In this document: positions 1 to 13,097 of the stretch, piece after piece
Layout of the letters: each line of letters begins with the position of its first letter
How positions within the stretch are numbered: position 1 is the first letter of the stretch
Source of the DNA: Burhinus oedicnemus
Lineage: Eukaryota > Chordata > Aves > Charadriiformes > Burhinidae
Direction: 5' to 3'
Assembly: GCA_008921705.1 (NCBI GenBank)
Contig: VFFE01007192.1
Coordinates: 1,782,228-1,846,227, forward strand
DNA length: 64,000 nucleotides
Program-made: the position numbers and the translations under genes
Notes under the pieces: model-generated
Seen by the model: only the letters and a program-made list of their open reading frames with translations
The model's database searches: none
What the model was told of the DNA's origin: nothing

Positions 1-976
1 TGTTATTTGTATTTAATACTTCTCTGCACTTTGAGAATCTTTTGTACTGATTCAGCTGAACTTCTTGATTTCTCATAACACCATGTAACGCACTGAATTT
101 AAGAAGCATTTTCTTTGATCTTAATGACCAGCTAGTTTCAGCTAAGTCCCTTAGAACTGATCGGCAGTGTAGAGCATGATTACTGCTCTTGAAGTGTGTT
201 AGTTAAGTGCCATCTATTCTGGAAGATGATGATGTTGAAGGAAAAATTAACTGCTGAACCCTGCATACTTGTCTTAAGCAGTGCTAAAGTGGTAGGTTGG
301 GATTTTTTTTGTTTTGTTTTGTATGGGTTGGGTTTGGGGTTTATTTGAATAGGATATAGCTGCATTTTCTTTTTCCAAGAAATTGTGAAATAAACCCTTA
401 TTTTTGCTTTAAAAAAAAAAATCTTTCCCTTTAGTCTGTGTTTAGAGTAAAATGTCAAGATGTTTATGATCAGACTGAGTCTCGGATTCTGATTGATTGA
501 TGGTACTATGAAGATACTGTAGTTGCAGTTTCAAGAATTATTTTCTTATTGTAAAATAAGCTGCTTTGCAAATTCCTGGTTGTCTTTTTTTAGTAGTTTT
601 TTGTGTGCGCCTGTGTGAGGTTTTGGAGAAATGTTACAAATTTCTTCAGTTAAACATGACAGAAGGCTTTCAGAGCAAAAACTCTCTTAGTCCGTGGGCA
701 GGTGTCCAAACACAAATATGTAGGAAGGAGTATGTGAATGTTTTGTGCAGTGTCATTTAATCATCTGAAGTTTCAGGCTGCTTACCATCTACAAGATTTC
801 TTACAGCTATAGCCTCAATGCTTCTGTTGGTAAACATTATTCTGACTTTACAATCTGGAAAGTTGGAGTTGAGAAATGTTTGTGGGAAATGATCTGTGGA
901 AGAATTGCTGAGCCATGATCAGTTTTGTTGTTGGTTGGTTGGTTTGTTGTGTTTTGTTTTATTTCTGTGCTGTGTG

Positions 977-1003
<27 letters not shown>
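977..1003. repeat. Poly-T tract, 27 bases
   Basis: An uninterrupted run of 27 T, preceded by a GTGCTGTGTG stretch and followed by AAAAAGCAC. The flanks GTGCT and AGCAC are complementary, so the tract sits in a weak hairpin context. It could be a simple repeat or the reverse-strand A-tail of an old retroposed sequence. No element body is recognisable beside it. Confidence 0.85.
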
Positions 1004-1009
<6 letters not shown>

Positions 1010-3780
1010 CACGGTAGTGTTTCGTATCATTGGCTGTGAATGGCACTTAGAACCTCCTAATTCTTTGTACTGAATCTGTTCTTAGGGATTCAAAGGTGTC
1101 TTAGGAAATTATCAGTTACCTTCGTTTTTAATGCATTTTCAGAAACAGCTTGTGGGAATTTTTGCTCAGATTTTGATATCCCAACTTTCTCTTCTAGGAG
1201 TATGTCATGTCCTTAGGAAAAAAAGTCTTAAGTTTTCCCAGAAGGGCATCTAAAAAACATGAATGTTTCATTGAGCTTAGATGTAAATCTGTTTTCATGC
1301 TGAGCCAGGTCACAGGATGTCTTTTTATGACTTAATAAAAGGCAAAACGCCAGATAGTTCATATGGATGAAGAGATATATATGTATATATTTATTTTAAA
1401 CAAACATTCATAAAATTTGTCACAATATTCTGGAAATCTGACAGACTAGATAAAGCTCCAGGGATTATGGAAAATAGTCCATTTTTGTAAACTTCTTTCT
1501 CTGATTGAAATATCAAGTGCCTTGTTACAAGTACAGAGGGAACTCTCTTGTACCGGAGTATGGTGTAATACCATGTTAGGTAAATTACTTCTGGGAGTAA
1601 TCTTGTTGATCTGCCTGTGCCTGTTCAGGGCTTCTGTTCGGTAACAGGATGATGTAGCTGATCTTGTTCTCTGGACATCTGCCTGCTCGGACTGAGCCGC
1701 GTCCTTCATTCTGTTTCACAGTATCTGCCAAACAACTCTAAGGTGATAGCATACTTTCATTGCTATTGACCAGGACTCTGGATCCTTGAGTTAAGGACTT
1801 TCTCTCTTTCTCTGGTTTCTGACTTGTACAAAGCTTTTTGGCTATTAACCAGTTCTTTTGGAAATAGTGTCTGAAAGAGGATATTGATAATGTTTTTTTC
1901 TTCTAACACCTTACAGGGGTGTTAAGGGGTTCACAATTTTTAAAAAGTTTTGTTGTTCTTGTTTTACAATGCAGCTGCATCATTTTATTGTTAAAACTTA
2001 CTGTAATAAATTTCTGGAATATCTCCTTTGTGTAATTATGTATGGTACATGAACATCTGGGTTTTTTAAAGTTTTGCACATATGACCGTTTGCCCACGCT
2101 ATTGTTCAGATATTTGTTTTATTTCTGAAGTCAGTTAATAAAGAAAAATGTGTTTATTTTTTACCTTAATCACAACCATAAGTTTCTTTTCTTTACATTT
2201 AGAATCTACAGAATGTTTATAAAAGGCTTTTCTGTCCTCTTTAAAAGATAAATTACCCTGTGTCCAAAACTCTGGTTCCATTAGGAACACCCCAAAACCG
2301 TGGATAGTGTCCTGGCTGTGGAAGTTTTCTCCCTGCCCTCCAGTCCATGAATGGTGTTCTTTAAAATGCAAGTCTTTTGAGATCATATGTTCACTTTTCT
2401 GGTTTTGGCCTTTTATATATGTGCTCTGAAGCTTATTTTTCAAAGTGGATGAAGATTTTAATACTAATACCCGTATCCAGATATTTTTAGCATGTCTCCT
2501 GTACAGAAAAAAATGTTTTCCTAAGGTGTTATGCAGATTAATAGGCTCTTAACATAATGTTAGTACATTATGTTAAAAATTAAATAGTTGCCCTTTACCA
2601 TGATTTCTGTCTCAAATTAGGCATACATTCCTTTTTTCCTCCTGATTAGTGAAGATGGTCAGATGTTCAGACTTTCACAAGAATAAACGCCAAATAGTTG
2701 TCAGAGCACTTTTGTTAAAGAATTTCTGAATGTTTTAAGATACTCTACCTGACAGAATTTAAAATACAGGAGTTTTGATGGGGTTTTGTGATTTAAGGGT
2801 GTTGGGTTTTTTTTTTTGTTTGTTTGGTTGGTTTTGGGTTTTTTCTGTTTTTTAGGGGAGGGAAATCTGTGCCATGAATAGAACGCTAATACAGGAGATT
2901 TTCCTTGAGTCCACATTTTACCCATTTTATATACTCTCTGTATGCTGGCAGGCACGCTTTTAAAATGTTGGTTGGTTTTTTTCATGGTAAAAATAGCTTG
3001 CAGCTTATTGAAAAACAAGGCAGACCTGTGCCTCAAAATCCAAATGAAACTCCTGCTTAGATGAGGCTCTAAAGAGGGCATTTATATGTTGTGGAATGAA
3101 TGGCATGCCTGCACTAACTCCCGCAGGCCGGATATTTCCAAGGTATCAGACAGAGCTGTATATACTGCTCTCTTTCCCCTTCAGACCTGAAGGTTTCTCC
3201 CTCGGCAAGGTCCGAAGGACCTCTGGCCCCGGTGGGGAGTGGGGAATGGTAGGGGGAAAGAAAAAATGAGCAGGGTAACTAGATGTGTGTGTTTGATTTT
3301 TGTTTTCCACCCGAACTGTCCTGTGATAGTTTGTAGGCTCGTTGTACTTCGTGAGCTAACGTTGTTTTTCTAATCATTGTTCTTTGAACAGTGTAGTTAG
3401 GAATTTCCTGTTCACGTTTTACTACAATGGTTTGTTTAAAATGATAGACTGCAGTCGTTTTCCTGACCTAAAACTAGATTAGCCTTGAATGTTGAAGAGA
3501 AGTTGGACAAATAAAGAGGATAGACTGTATTTGCTTATGTCAGGGAGAGAGGCCTTTTAACCACGGGCTCAGTTATATCAAATACCACAAGTCATGTTTC
3601 TTAAATATTTATTAAGACAAATAAACACAGTTATTGTATGAACTGGCATGGCTCCAAATTCCTATCTCTTTGATTCTCATGGGTGGGTCATTTTTAATCA
3701 GGAGAAATATTTTTAATCAAGACTCCGATATCTACTGGATTACTGAATCCAGTGTAACCTCAGTTCCACCACACCCCCAC

Positions 3781-3800
3781 NNNNNNNNNNNNNNNNNNNN
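3781..3800. other. Assembly gap (20 N)
   Basis: Twenty N bases interrupt the sequence directly after a C-rich stretch (CCACCACACCCCCAC). The true gap length is unknown. Any ORF crossing it, such as the one spanning 3634-3927, is meaningless. Confidence 0.99.
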
Positions 3801-6644
3801 AAATAGACCTCTAAACCTCAGCAAAGTTCAAGGTATAAAACATGGTAACAAACTGTCAGGAAATACTCAAATTGGGAATAAACCTGTCTTTTCAATACAT
3901 CTGGTGCCTGTGTTAAGGAAAAAATAGCGTAGTCTTTCTTAGGTATTGCCATACATTGCCTTCAGATTTGGGGAAGAAAGTCTCCCAAGCCCAGCAGTGT
4001 TAGATGCACAAGGAATTGCAGCATCCTTATTATACAATTTATGTTTATTTAGGACAAGTTCCTTGTATAACACTGCTAATCTATGTAAATAGTGCACACC
4101 TGTATTGATGGAACAGTACAGGTAATAAGGCTATTGATTTTTTTTTTTAATCTGGAAACAGATAAAATTTCAATGTTTGAACACAATATATGACCTCCAC
4201 TTTGAGTTTTTATTTGACAGAAAAATTACTGTAACATAAATTGTATTATGGCGTGGCACACGAGTTTTATCCAGTTTTGGAGGGATAGTGTGCTGTCCTG
4301 CCTGAGTCAGCTACTGAGTTTCTTACTGACAAGCGTCAAACTCGTGAACTTTATACAATGCACTTGGGTATTTTTAATCCAAGAATGTCTGTGAAAATGT
4401 GCATGTGAAATTCTGATAAACCTGCTGAATTAAATTTTCAAGCTGGGAGATGTCAGATTTGTAAGGTTGTGGAGTCTATAGCTGATATGACACACAGGCA
4501 TGTCATTACAAGGGTGTTGCCAGTTAAAATACTCAGCTGTTATGGTATTTCCAGCTTAGCATCTAACTTTGTTCCACCCAGCAAATAGTCACATAAATAG
4601 GACTAGCTGTGGATTTTTAAAAGAAATATTTAACGTATTTTTAAAGAAAATAACATTTGGAAGGGAAAATATTTGGGTAGCTTGCATGTGAATGTCTAGG
4701 GTAGGGTAGGGGAGATGCCTTGCACGGGACCGAGCTTGATGTGCTAAAGAAGTTCGCAGTAGATGTTATGTGGAAAATATTACCATTTATAGAAATCAGG
4801 TATTTCCGTGCGTACCGGAACTAATGAAGTCTGGTTTCCTGTGGGTTTGTGTCTTATGGCTGATTGACTTCGGTGTCTGGGAAGGTGAAGGTTCTGCTGG
4901 ACACTTCTTGCCTTGCATTTGGAGTATTTGCATGCATTTGCTTCCGAGCAGATTTTCTGATACCTGATTAGCTGTAAACATGGGCTTCTCACTTTCTATA
5001 AGGCCTCCTACTTTCATAAACTTTCATAGATATTTTAATTATCTAGGGGGTTTCCCTAAAATTTGAAACTCATCAATGGAATAAAAACCAAATAGACTTA
5101 GGTCTATTAATTAATATTGTTATTAATAAAAATCACATATCTGTATTTTTTTTTATAGCAGATAGGACTACAAGCCCTTGATTTATTATTTTTTTTTTTT
5201 AATGCCCCTGTTGTCTGCTAGCTTCTAGTAGCCAGTTCATTGAAACAGGAGCCAATTCTGGAAAACCAAGTGATGTAAGTAATAGAAATACGTTTTGAGA
5301 TTAATATGCCAGATCTCATGGTACAGCTGGGACTATAATGTGGTGTGTGTGCAATGGATGCATTATTCCCCCTGAAATGAAACAAAGCATTAGACAGAAT
5401 TTCCAGTGTTGCTGTGAGGCTGTGTTGTGTGTGGTACATTGACTGGCTTTTAGGTTTGGTTTCTTGCTTGAGTAGAGATCCAGAATCCTGCAGAAGGTTT
5501 GTCAGTGAGATACCTGCTATTAATGTACCTCCTGGAGCTTTTAGCAATCGTTGTTGGTTCATAAGGATCAGAGGTGTATTGTGTGAAATACTGTCAAAGG
5601 TAGTAGATACCATTGGTTTTGCTGTCAGCAAAGATTGTTCACTTTGGTTTTGACCTTCATTAAGCGCGTATTTTTCTGCCTGGAAAAGCTGGAGTTCAGT
5701 GAGCTCGGGTATGAGTAAACAAAGCCCTCAGTCTTCCATGTGAATGCTTTCCGTGTAGCAATACGGGTGAGTAGTTTATTCCACGAGATGAAGTAAGCGA
5801 GGTGAATAAGGTGAGTAAGCAATTTCATTACGAGACTCTCTCAGTTGTGTCTAAATGCTATGTTGCAAATTCGGCTCGTGCTTTGAGCTGGTCGGGAGCC
5901 AGGTGGCTGTGGTTAAATTCATCACCAAACCTGAGCTAACAAGCCCTGTGTAGGCTAGGTTATATTAGATGGAGCTCCATGCCTCATTGAAGTAGCTGGT
6001 AACTGTACGCGTGGGAGCCAGGGCAGAGCTGCTTTGGGTCTGCTGGAAACATGCTGTGTAGACAAACTCTAGAAGTGTTTGTGTGGAGTAATTGACTATA
6101 TGAATTTACAGTACCTTTACTGTAATGTTATTTTCTTTACAGAGATCAGTTAACATTCTTTTTGTGCAAGTTGTAGGTGCTAGTTATTTCTCATAGGTTG
6201 TATTTATAAAGCATACATAAAATGCATATTATCGTAGCATGTATCACCAGTGTTGGTTAAATGGATTCGTAACTTTCTTACCTGTTGATTTGCAGTAGTA
6301 TAGCATTTTGTATATAATAAAGTTATCTTAGGCAAAGATCTTTGAAATAAAGCCATGACTTCAGGAAGATTTCTAATATAATCCAATCACAATAGCTACT
6401 TGGAAGGATAAGTTGAATCTTCAAAGTAGACAACTAAATTACTCTTTTCAAATACTTGATAGAAACAGAAAAGCGCCTTTAAATTTTTCTTCCCAGTCTT
6501 CCAAAATCCTGCTTTTTAGATTCATTGCCCTATCTCCCAGGTGTATTACTGGAATGCCTTTTCTGACTTCCTCTTCCAGTTGTTGTGAAACGCCAGTCCT
6601 AAAATGTTGTTTTGCCTGTTTGAATCATGCCTATCTAAAGCAAG

Positions 6645-6712
6645 AAAGAGTATGGCTCAGTGGTACTGGTTTGGGATTTGGGAGATGGGGCTTCAGTTCT
6701 CTGCTCTGCCAT
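6645..6712 (+). repeat. Old tRNA-derived SINE head
   Basis: TGGCTCAGTGG at 6653-6663 fits the polymerase III A-box consensus (TRGCNNAGYGG). About 37 bases downstream, GCTTCAGTTCT (6690-6700) resembles a decayed B box (GGTTCRANNCC) and is followed by CTGCTCTGCCA, as in MIR and related amniote SINE heads. The stretch between them (GGGATTTGGGAGATGGGGC) resembles the usual 'gggactcaggagacctggg' segment of these SINEs. The downstream body is too degraded to follow. There is no intact tRNA fold, so it is not a tRNA gene. Confidence 0.5.
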
Positions 6713-7570
6713 GTGTTTTTTGTGTATTGTTATTTTTAAACTCCTTGTATCTGGTGTTCAGGTGGGTACTAATTATGGTATTTCTTAGCTTTATGGTGGT
6801 CTGATTATGAATGAATAATGTGATTGTACAAATACAAATAAAATGAGTAATGTAAAGATTCAGTTCACTTCTTTTTGGCTTTGTTTGCTAACATTCATGC
6901 TTTTCCTTTGTAAAGTACTTCCTAAAATTGGTGATGCTTTGGCACTTTCAGTTACAGTCTTCCAAAAGCAGAAGACCTCAATTCTCAAATCTTGTATTAC
7001 TTTGCCTAGATATTTGAAATAAAGTTGTACTGATGATAGTAGGAAAGCAGTGAGCAAGCTTGATTTGAGAATGGAATGGTGCAGTCTCTTTACCTCTTCC
7101 CCCTCCCCTTTCTACTTTGCTATCAAAGGCAGTAGGTATGATGTTTTTTAAGGAGCATTAAAAACTATTGGGGTTTATTGATCTGCATGCTACAGTTGTG
7201 CTTGCCAAGCACCATATGATAAATGTAGATGTTTCTCATTTTGTGCAAGTGCACTTTCTCTCTCATGTTAAGCTGTGTCTTTTAGCTCTATGGCTTCAGT
7301 TAAAAGTTTTCTTTGTATTAGCTTGATGGGGGCGAGTAATAGGTGTCCACCGCAGCACAGAACGGTTGGCAGCTTAGCTTGTAGTGGTTTTGTTTGGGGA
7401 AAGCAGTAGCCATGAGGTCATCAGAATACTTCGGAAATTAATAAGATGCGTGTGACTATTGACAGCGTGCGATAGGAAAAACTGTATTTATAAATGGGTG
7501 TCAAGTAACCCTCCAGTTTCTTCTCTGTAACACTGCATCATGAAGCTGTCAGCGTGTGCTGCTGCTGTGC

Positions 7571-7608
7571 CAGCTCCTGAGACAGGAGCTGCGTCCCACT
7601 CCTGAGTG
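7571..7608. repeat. Two adjacent short hairpins
   Basis: CAGCTCCTG (7571-7579) and CAGGAGCTG (7583-7591) form a perfect 9-bp inverted repeat with a 3-base AGA loop. Six bases further on, CACTC (7597-7601) and GAGTG (7604-7608) form a second, 5-bp inverted repeat. They lie in a GC-richer patch (about 7540-7790) of the AT-rich presumed intron. The function is unknown and may be none. Confidence 0.6.
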
Positions 7609-10600
7609 CTGGAACGAGCTGGAAGAGCTTGTGCCATGAGGCAGCGCGGTGATGCTGGTGTGGTGCTTGCTGAGGCACCGCTGGAGCTGGCTGTCCTTGC
7701 ATAGGAACCAGCTACCCTCAGCTCTGGAGGGCTGGGATTGCTCTCAGTGCTGTGAGAAGGCATTTGCCTGCTTCCAGGAAAGAAAGATGGAGACAGTAGT
7801 AAGAAAGGTGTATTTTTTGTTGTTGTTCAGATAGCTATGTATTTTGTACAGTCAAAACTTATAAAAGCTTGTGATTAACAGCAATGTAAGGGGAACAGAG
7901 TAATTTCTGCCATTAATGTGTGTGTGTGTATGAGGAAGCATGTGTCTGATCTGGAAGGTGTGTTTAAGGATGCTTTTGTGGTTCTCTTCTTTTGGAAATT
8001 GGAGATCGAAGTGGTGTAGGTTCAAAACAATGGAAGAATGTGCTGGGCTTAATTGTACAAAATACATGAGGATGAACTGTTCATTGAGGACAAGGTGAGT
8101 TCATTTTCATGGCTACTTATGAAGGAAGCAAGAAATAAAAATAAAATTAATCTTGGATCTCTGGAGGCAATAATTATTTTTTTTTTTTCTTCTCAACAGT
8201 AAAGTTTGGATGTTAAAAGTTGCCAGAAGAACTTGTCCATGCTTACAATATCTTACAATATCTTTAATACCTGTTAAATTAAATGATGTGTTAGACAAGC
8301 GGCCATTGAAAATGGCATTTGTGTAATTTGTTTTCCTTGTAAAAGCAATTTGAGTCCACATACAGGAGCTCTTTAAACATTTTTGTTTAGTTTTATACTG
8401 TTCTTGGATCGCATAAAATGTTACATTGTGAAATTGTTTTGGCTCAGTTGTCAGTAAATTGTGTGTTATCCCTTTAAGTATTCTGGATTTATGTTATGGC
8501 AACAACGATGCCATCCTGTCCTGTGCTTCTGTCAGCATTCATTTTCTGGGAAGAAGTAAATGCTGAATAGGGCCCCTTTAATGTGTTTGCTGGAATTTTG
8601 AGAAGTACAGATTGTTCAATCAGTAGAAATGTGCTTGCCTCCACAGATGTGCACCTTCAGCATTGCTGTAGTGCCACCTCAGAAGGCAGCGTGGTTTAGA
8701 GATGTCTTGGATAGTTGATATGCTGCCTTGCATGTTGCTCTGTGTTTCAGAGAGTTTAGAGTTCGGTTTTTGAGTTTTTCTTCCGGGGGGATCGGTGTAC
8801 TCCCCCAAATCAGCATTCTGCTTGAGACTTGACTAGTGTCTTAAACTGTGTATTTGTTGTTGCTTCTTTGTTGAGAGGAGTTAGGGAAAATTAATCATGT
8901 CCATGAAACTAACTTTTACAGAAATTGGAAGCATTAACTCATTGTGAGTAAGATGCATTGCTTAATATATTGCCAGAGGGGGAAGGAGGGGGTCTAGACC
9001 AATCAAGTCTGTAAAACTTAGTCTTCCATTAAAATGTGGCACAACAACAGGGTTTAACTGGGTGTGCAGTGAGGCTCATTGCATTAGAAGGCTGTTCTGA
9101 AAAGAGACTGGAGATGATCAGGTAGGCTAAAAAACAGTGCTGCTGAATGGTGATTAAAAATACCTTGCTAATTTGGGGGGAAGAGGAATAGGTTTAATGC
9201 AATATGATAAGAGTTTATTTAACCAGTGGTATCTTCATTGTGCTCTAATTATAATTTTAGGGCAAAATTGTCAAGAAAGTTAACTTCTTGAGGACGTCAA
9301 AAATCTAGGATCAGACTTTCAGCTATGATGATGAGTAGGGAAGGGATGGACTGAAGACCTTTGCTCTTCTGACAGCTTCCATCTTCAGTAATTCCTTGTT
9401 GTTGTGCTGCAGCAGTATAAAATCAGAAAATCCAAACTCTGTGAGTAAGAATCCTGTGGATTTAATGCCAAGAGTGGCAATGTACGTAAACATCTGAGTT
9501 CACTTATGGCAAAGTAAGACCTGCAAAAGGAAGCTAGATGAAGGGTGATGGCAGAAGACAGGCTTTCCTGGCAGTAGCAGTGGTCTAGGAAATGGTGAGA
9601 AAAATCTCGTCTTCAAATTAGTTGTTCCGTTGTGGCATAAGTACAAGATGGGGGAGGAAAGAGGGAGTACTCCTGTTTCTTTTTCCACAGCTGTCTTATG
9701 AGAGGCTGTCTTCTTGCTTAATGGGTAACAGTAAAAGGTTTTTAGAAAACGATGCAATATGAAAATGTGTGGAGCACAGTAAGTGCGTAAGAGTCATTAC
9801 CACATTTTTCTGGGAATTTCCTGTCATGCTTGTACACTCTCCTGCCTTCCCGTGCGCCATCGTTTCCCTTTCAGTTCACTCCTGTTTCCTAATAGCCTTT
9901 GAGGAGCTGGTGGTAAGTTTTTGAAGTCCTGGTCTCTTAAACAGACTTTAGTCACGAAGTTAGGCACACGTTAGGCATCTGCTGTCTGGAATAGTAATTG
10001 TGGTTCAGTCTGCTTCATGCCCTCCTTTTACTGGATCTCCTGAAGCATTGCTCATCAACCCAACTCAGAAAGCAGGCTTACAACACTTCTGAAAACTGGA
10101 TTTTTTTTTTTCTTTTTCGAGCCGCTCAGAGATTGAACCAATAGATCTTTCAGTAACTGGAAATAGCTGGTATTGTTGGGAGAAGTTTGCCATCTGTCTC
10201 AAATCTTGCTGATCAACTCCTAAATCCAGGAGACAGTTCTACCTACCATCCTCACTTCAAAGACCGAGAGGGTCTCATTGATGGTTGGGTAAAACCATAA
10301 ATAATTTTGGAGAAAGTAGGTAAATTGGAGTTAAGGAAACTAAAAGTTTAGATGCTTCCTCTGCTAGTAACACAAAGGGCTGTGAAATTCAGGAAACAGT
10401 CTGACAAGGCTTCATGTAACTTCTGTGGGCAGATAATTCTCTGTATTTTAAGTAAAGAAAACATTATGTCCCTTCTGCTAGCACTGAGAAGAGCTTAGAT
10501 TTCTAATGTCAGACCTAAACCCCCACTTCTTTTCTGAATGCATCTATCCAACTTGTTTGTTAGTGAGTACCAGACAGGCCTCTTGGAAATGTAAATGTTT

Positions 10601-12637
10601 TTCTCCTTCTTCCTTCACTTCTCCTGCAGTTCATTTAATCTGCATTTCTGATGTCTTTGTGGCTTTTCTGTTGTTGCATGTAAGTGCTCTCTGCATTAAA
10701 GATAGACTTGATCTTATTTAAGAAGAGAAGTTGCAGTTACTATGAAAAAATAGTTCTTAGTGAGCATATTGTTGAGGATATGTCTGAAAACGCAGTAGCT
10801 GTCTCTCTTCGCACACCTGTCTTTTAATAGTTGTTTGGTCAATCAATCATTACACATGTTTTAGTAGTCTAATTGTTTCCTGAGTAGCTCCCAGTGTGTG
10901 TTGGGTTTTTTTTAATCAATCTCAACAGATAAATGGATTAATTAGGTGGTTTCCAAACGTGTTATCCATGTCAAGTTCCTATGTTGTTAGGTCTTAACCC
11001 TTCAGAAGCAATGAAGGAAACATTCGTATTGGGGATTACTGTTCCTGGGGGCGACATCCATTGTGTAGCATCGGATATTCAAAGGTGCTTTTGAGGTTTT
11101 GGTTTTTCATTTGCTGTATACTTGACCTTCTGAGAAAAGAATCAGACTTTTTAAATAGGCTTTGTTGTTCCCCCAAACTACAGAAGGCTCTTTAACATAT
11201 GGAACATGGTGCCTGAATGTACTCTCCCTAACTGAGATACTTTTGTGATGCATGTGTAAAGTTTTTTCATGTTTATTAAAGTTGCATAGCCAAACATAGA
11301 CGCATTCTAAAATGCCAGAATTAAGGTCTGCATTGTCATTATTGTGAAATTGTCTTTATTTATGTGGCTGTCCACGACAAGGTGGGGTTTTTTGGTGTCG
11401 TCGCTGCCCCCTCTCCCCTCCCCTGAGTGAGGCTTAGTGTACCCTTAGGACACTGCAAGTTGGATTAACAGCTTTTTGCGGTATGAATAGTAGGACATCT
11501 TGCTCACCTCCTGCCTCCTCTACATTGCCTTTTTTGCTCATGTAATAGCAAAGTAAACTTATTCCAACCAGTAACCATGGGAAAAAACCTGAATTACTAT
11601 TTTTCACCTTACCCATTTCTTTTACAGTTCTAGTAAGTGGAAGTGTACCTACTATTAGCTTACTGTAGGATCAGGTGAGTGTCAGAACTGGTAGTGCTAT
11701 GAAATGATGGGATTGTGCAGTTTAGGGCAGCAGACAGGGGTACATTTGAAGACAACAGAGATCTCTCCGGTTCAATGGTACCAAGCTGTTAATCTAGCTT
11801 TCATACAAAACTGCAAGTGGAGTTTACAGTGTAGTGCATAGGGGAGAAAAGAGTCATGTTCAGAGTCTCAGAGCAGAGGGATGTAGAGAGCAGCATCGTT
11901 GGCTAGTCCCATCTTTCCCCATCCTGCTGGTTAGGCTGTGGCGTGTTCACACTGCTCCCAGCTGGTCCCTTCTACTCGAGCTCTGCTATTAGTCCTTCTC
12001 CCTGTGCTTCTCCTTCTCTGTCTGTGCCTCTCTGCACCATTTACTGCTTTCTGATTGCTGCCTCCTCTTCTTCCAGCAGTTGGTTCCCATGCTGCTCATC
12101 CTTCCGTATCACAGCATGCCTGCTTCCTTCTTTTCCTCCATGGTGTTCAGGTGCTCACAGGGATTGCATTGAGACTGGAAAGAGAAACTGGCTTCCTAGT
12201 CTCTGTTCCTGGAATACAAGGAGCAGGGAGCAGGGTTGTACTGGAAATGTTTTTCTGCAGCTGCTCCGTGCAGCTGGAGCAAGCCTCGCGATGTCCTGGC
12301 CCGCTGCGGTTGGGTGGGTGTATAGCCAGGAGAGGTCCTGAGAAGCTGGCATGTGTTCAGTGGAGATTAAATGTGCAAAGAACAGGGCTTCTGTACTTCA
12401 CAGAGTTATGTTGAGCATGTGCAACAATATTCCCCCTCTTTCACTCCCCTGTGCCTTCACCAAACTTGAACTTTTTTCCATGGGGATAGTAGGAGACCTA
12501 AAAAATTCAGGTCCCGGTGTTAGTAGCACTGAGATTATACGGAAGACTGCTGGAGAAATTCTAGTACAGAGGTGGGGAGGGACAGCGTTTTACTCCTCTG
12601 CTTTATTCTTTCACGTGGCTGAGCTGTTCTAATTGAA

Positions 12638-12772
12638 ACTTCTCACAAGAGAAGTGCCTCATGAGAATGAGGCACACCCTCAGGAGGGAGAACTTCAGCC
12701 AGAACGATTTCAGTTTAGCAAAATTAGAAGCAATCAAAAAATTGCCTAACGAGGCAATGCCTAACGAAGCAT
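12638..12772. repeat. Cluster of inverted repeats plus 15-bp tandem copy
   Basis: Three inverted repeats sit side by side. ACTTCTC/GAGAAGT (12638-12655) has a 4-base loop. GTGCCTCAT/ATGAGGCAC (12654-12675) has a GAGA tetraloop. CCCTC/GAGGG (12677-12688) has a 2-base loop. The first two share two bases, so they cannot both form fully. About 55 bases later, ATTGCC/GGCAAT (12742-12757 region) forms another stem. It overlaps a near-perfect 15-base tandem duplication, TGCCTAACGAGGCAA then TGCCTAACGAAGCAT (12743-12772). I do not recognise the element. A decayed DNA transposon or a structured intronic RNA are both possible. Confidence 0.6.
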
Positions 12773-12989
12773 ACCAGACTTCTTAATGAATGGGTGGCAC
12801 TGCATTATGGTAATGTGTAGATGATACAACTTTATACTAGAGCAGTATTTGGATACCTGCTGCTTTTTGTTTGTTGATATGCAATACTTCCAGATAAACA
12901 GTTCAGATACTTATTCTGCGATATACATCTTTTTCAATATAAACAAACACTGCTCTTACCACTCTGGAAAATATGCTCTAGGTCAACCG

Positions 12990-13097
12990 CGAGATGTTGG
13001 GCTAGATGCAAGAATTACTAGCTAAAGTTTTGTGGTCTGTGTTATGCCGGAGATCAATTAGATGATGACAGTGGTTCCTTCTGACCTTAAAATATGG
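12990..13097 (+). repeat. Old CR1-like LINE/SINE 3' tail
   Basis: The stretch GGGCTAGATGCAAGAATTAC (from 12998), followed by GTGGTCTGTGTTATGCCGGA, GATCAATTAGATGATGACAG and TGGTTCCTTCTGACCTTAAA, follows the order and wording of the 3' tail of a CR1-type retroposon family widespread in reptiles (my recollection: 'aggaggtcagactagatgatcataatggtcccttctggcctta'). It is clearly more diverged than the CR1 copy at 18481-18703, so it is probably an old insertion. The family name cannot be fixed without a repeat library. Confidence 0.55.

Noticed and set aside
5218..5631. 137-aa minus-strand ORF as a gene
   Set aside because: No recognisable domain, no splice or promoter context, and ORFs of this length are expected by chance in 64 kb.
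6653..6712. tRNA gene
   Set aside because: Only an A box and a decayed B box are present. No cloverleaf can be folded, so it is treated as an old SINE head.
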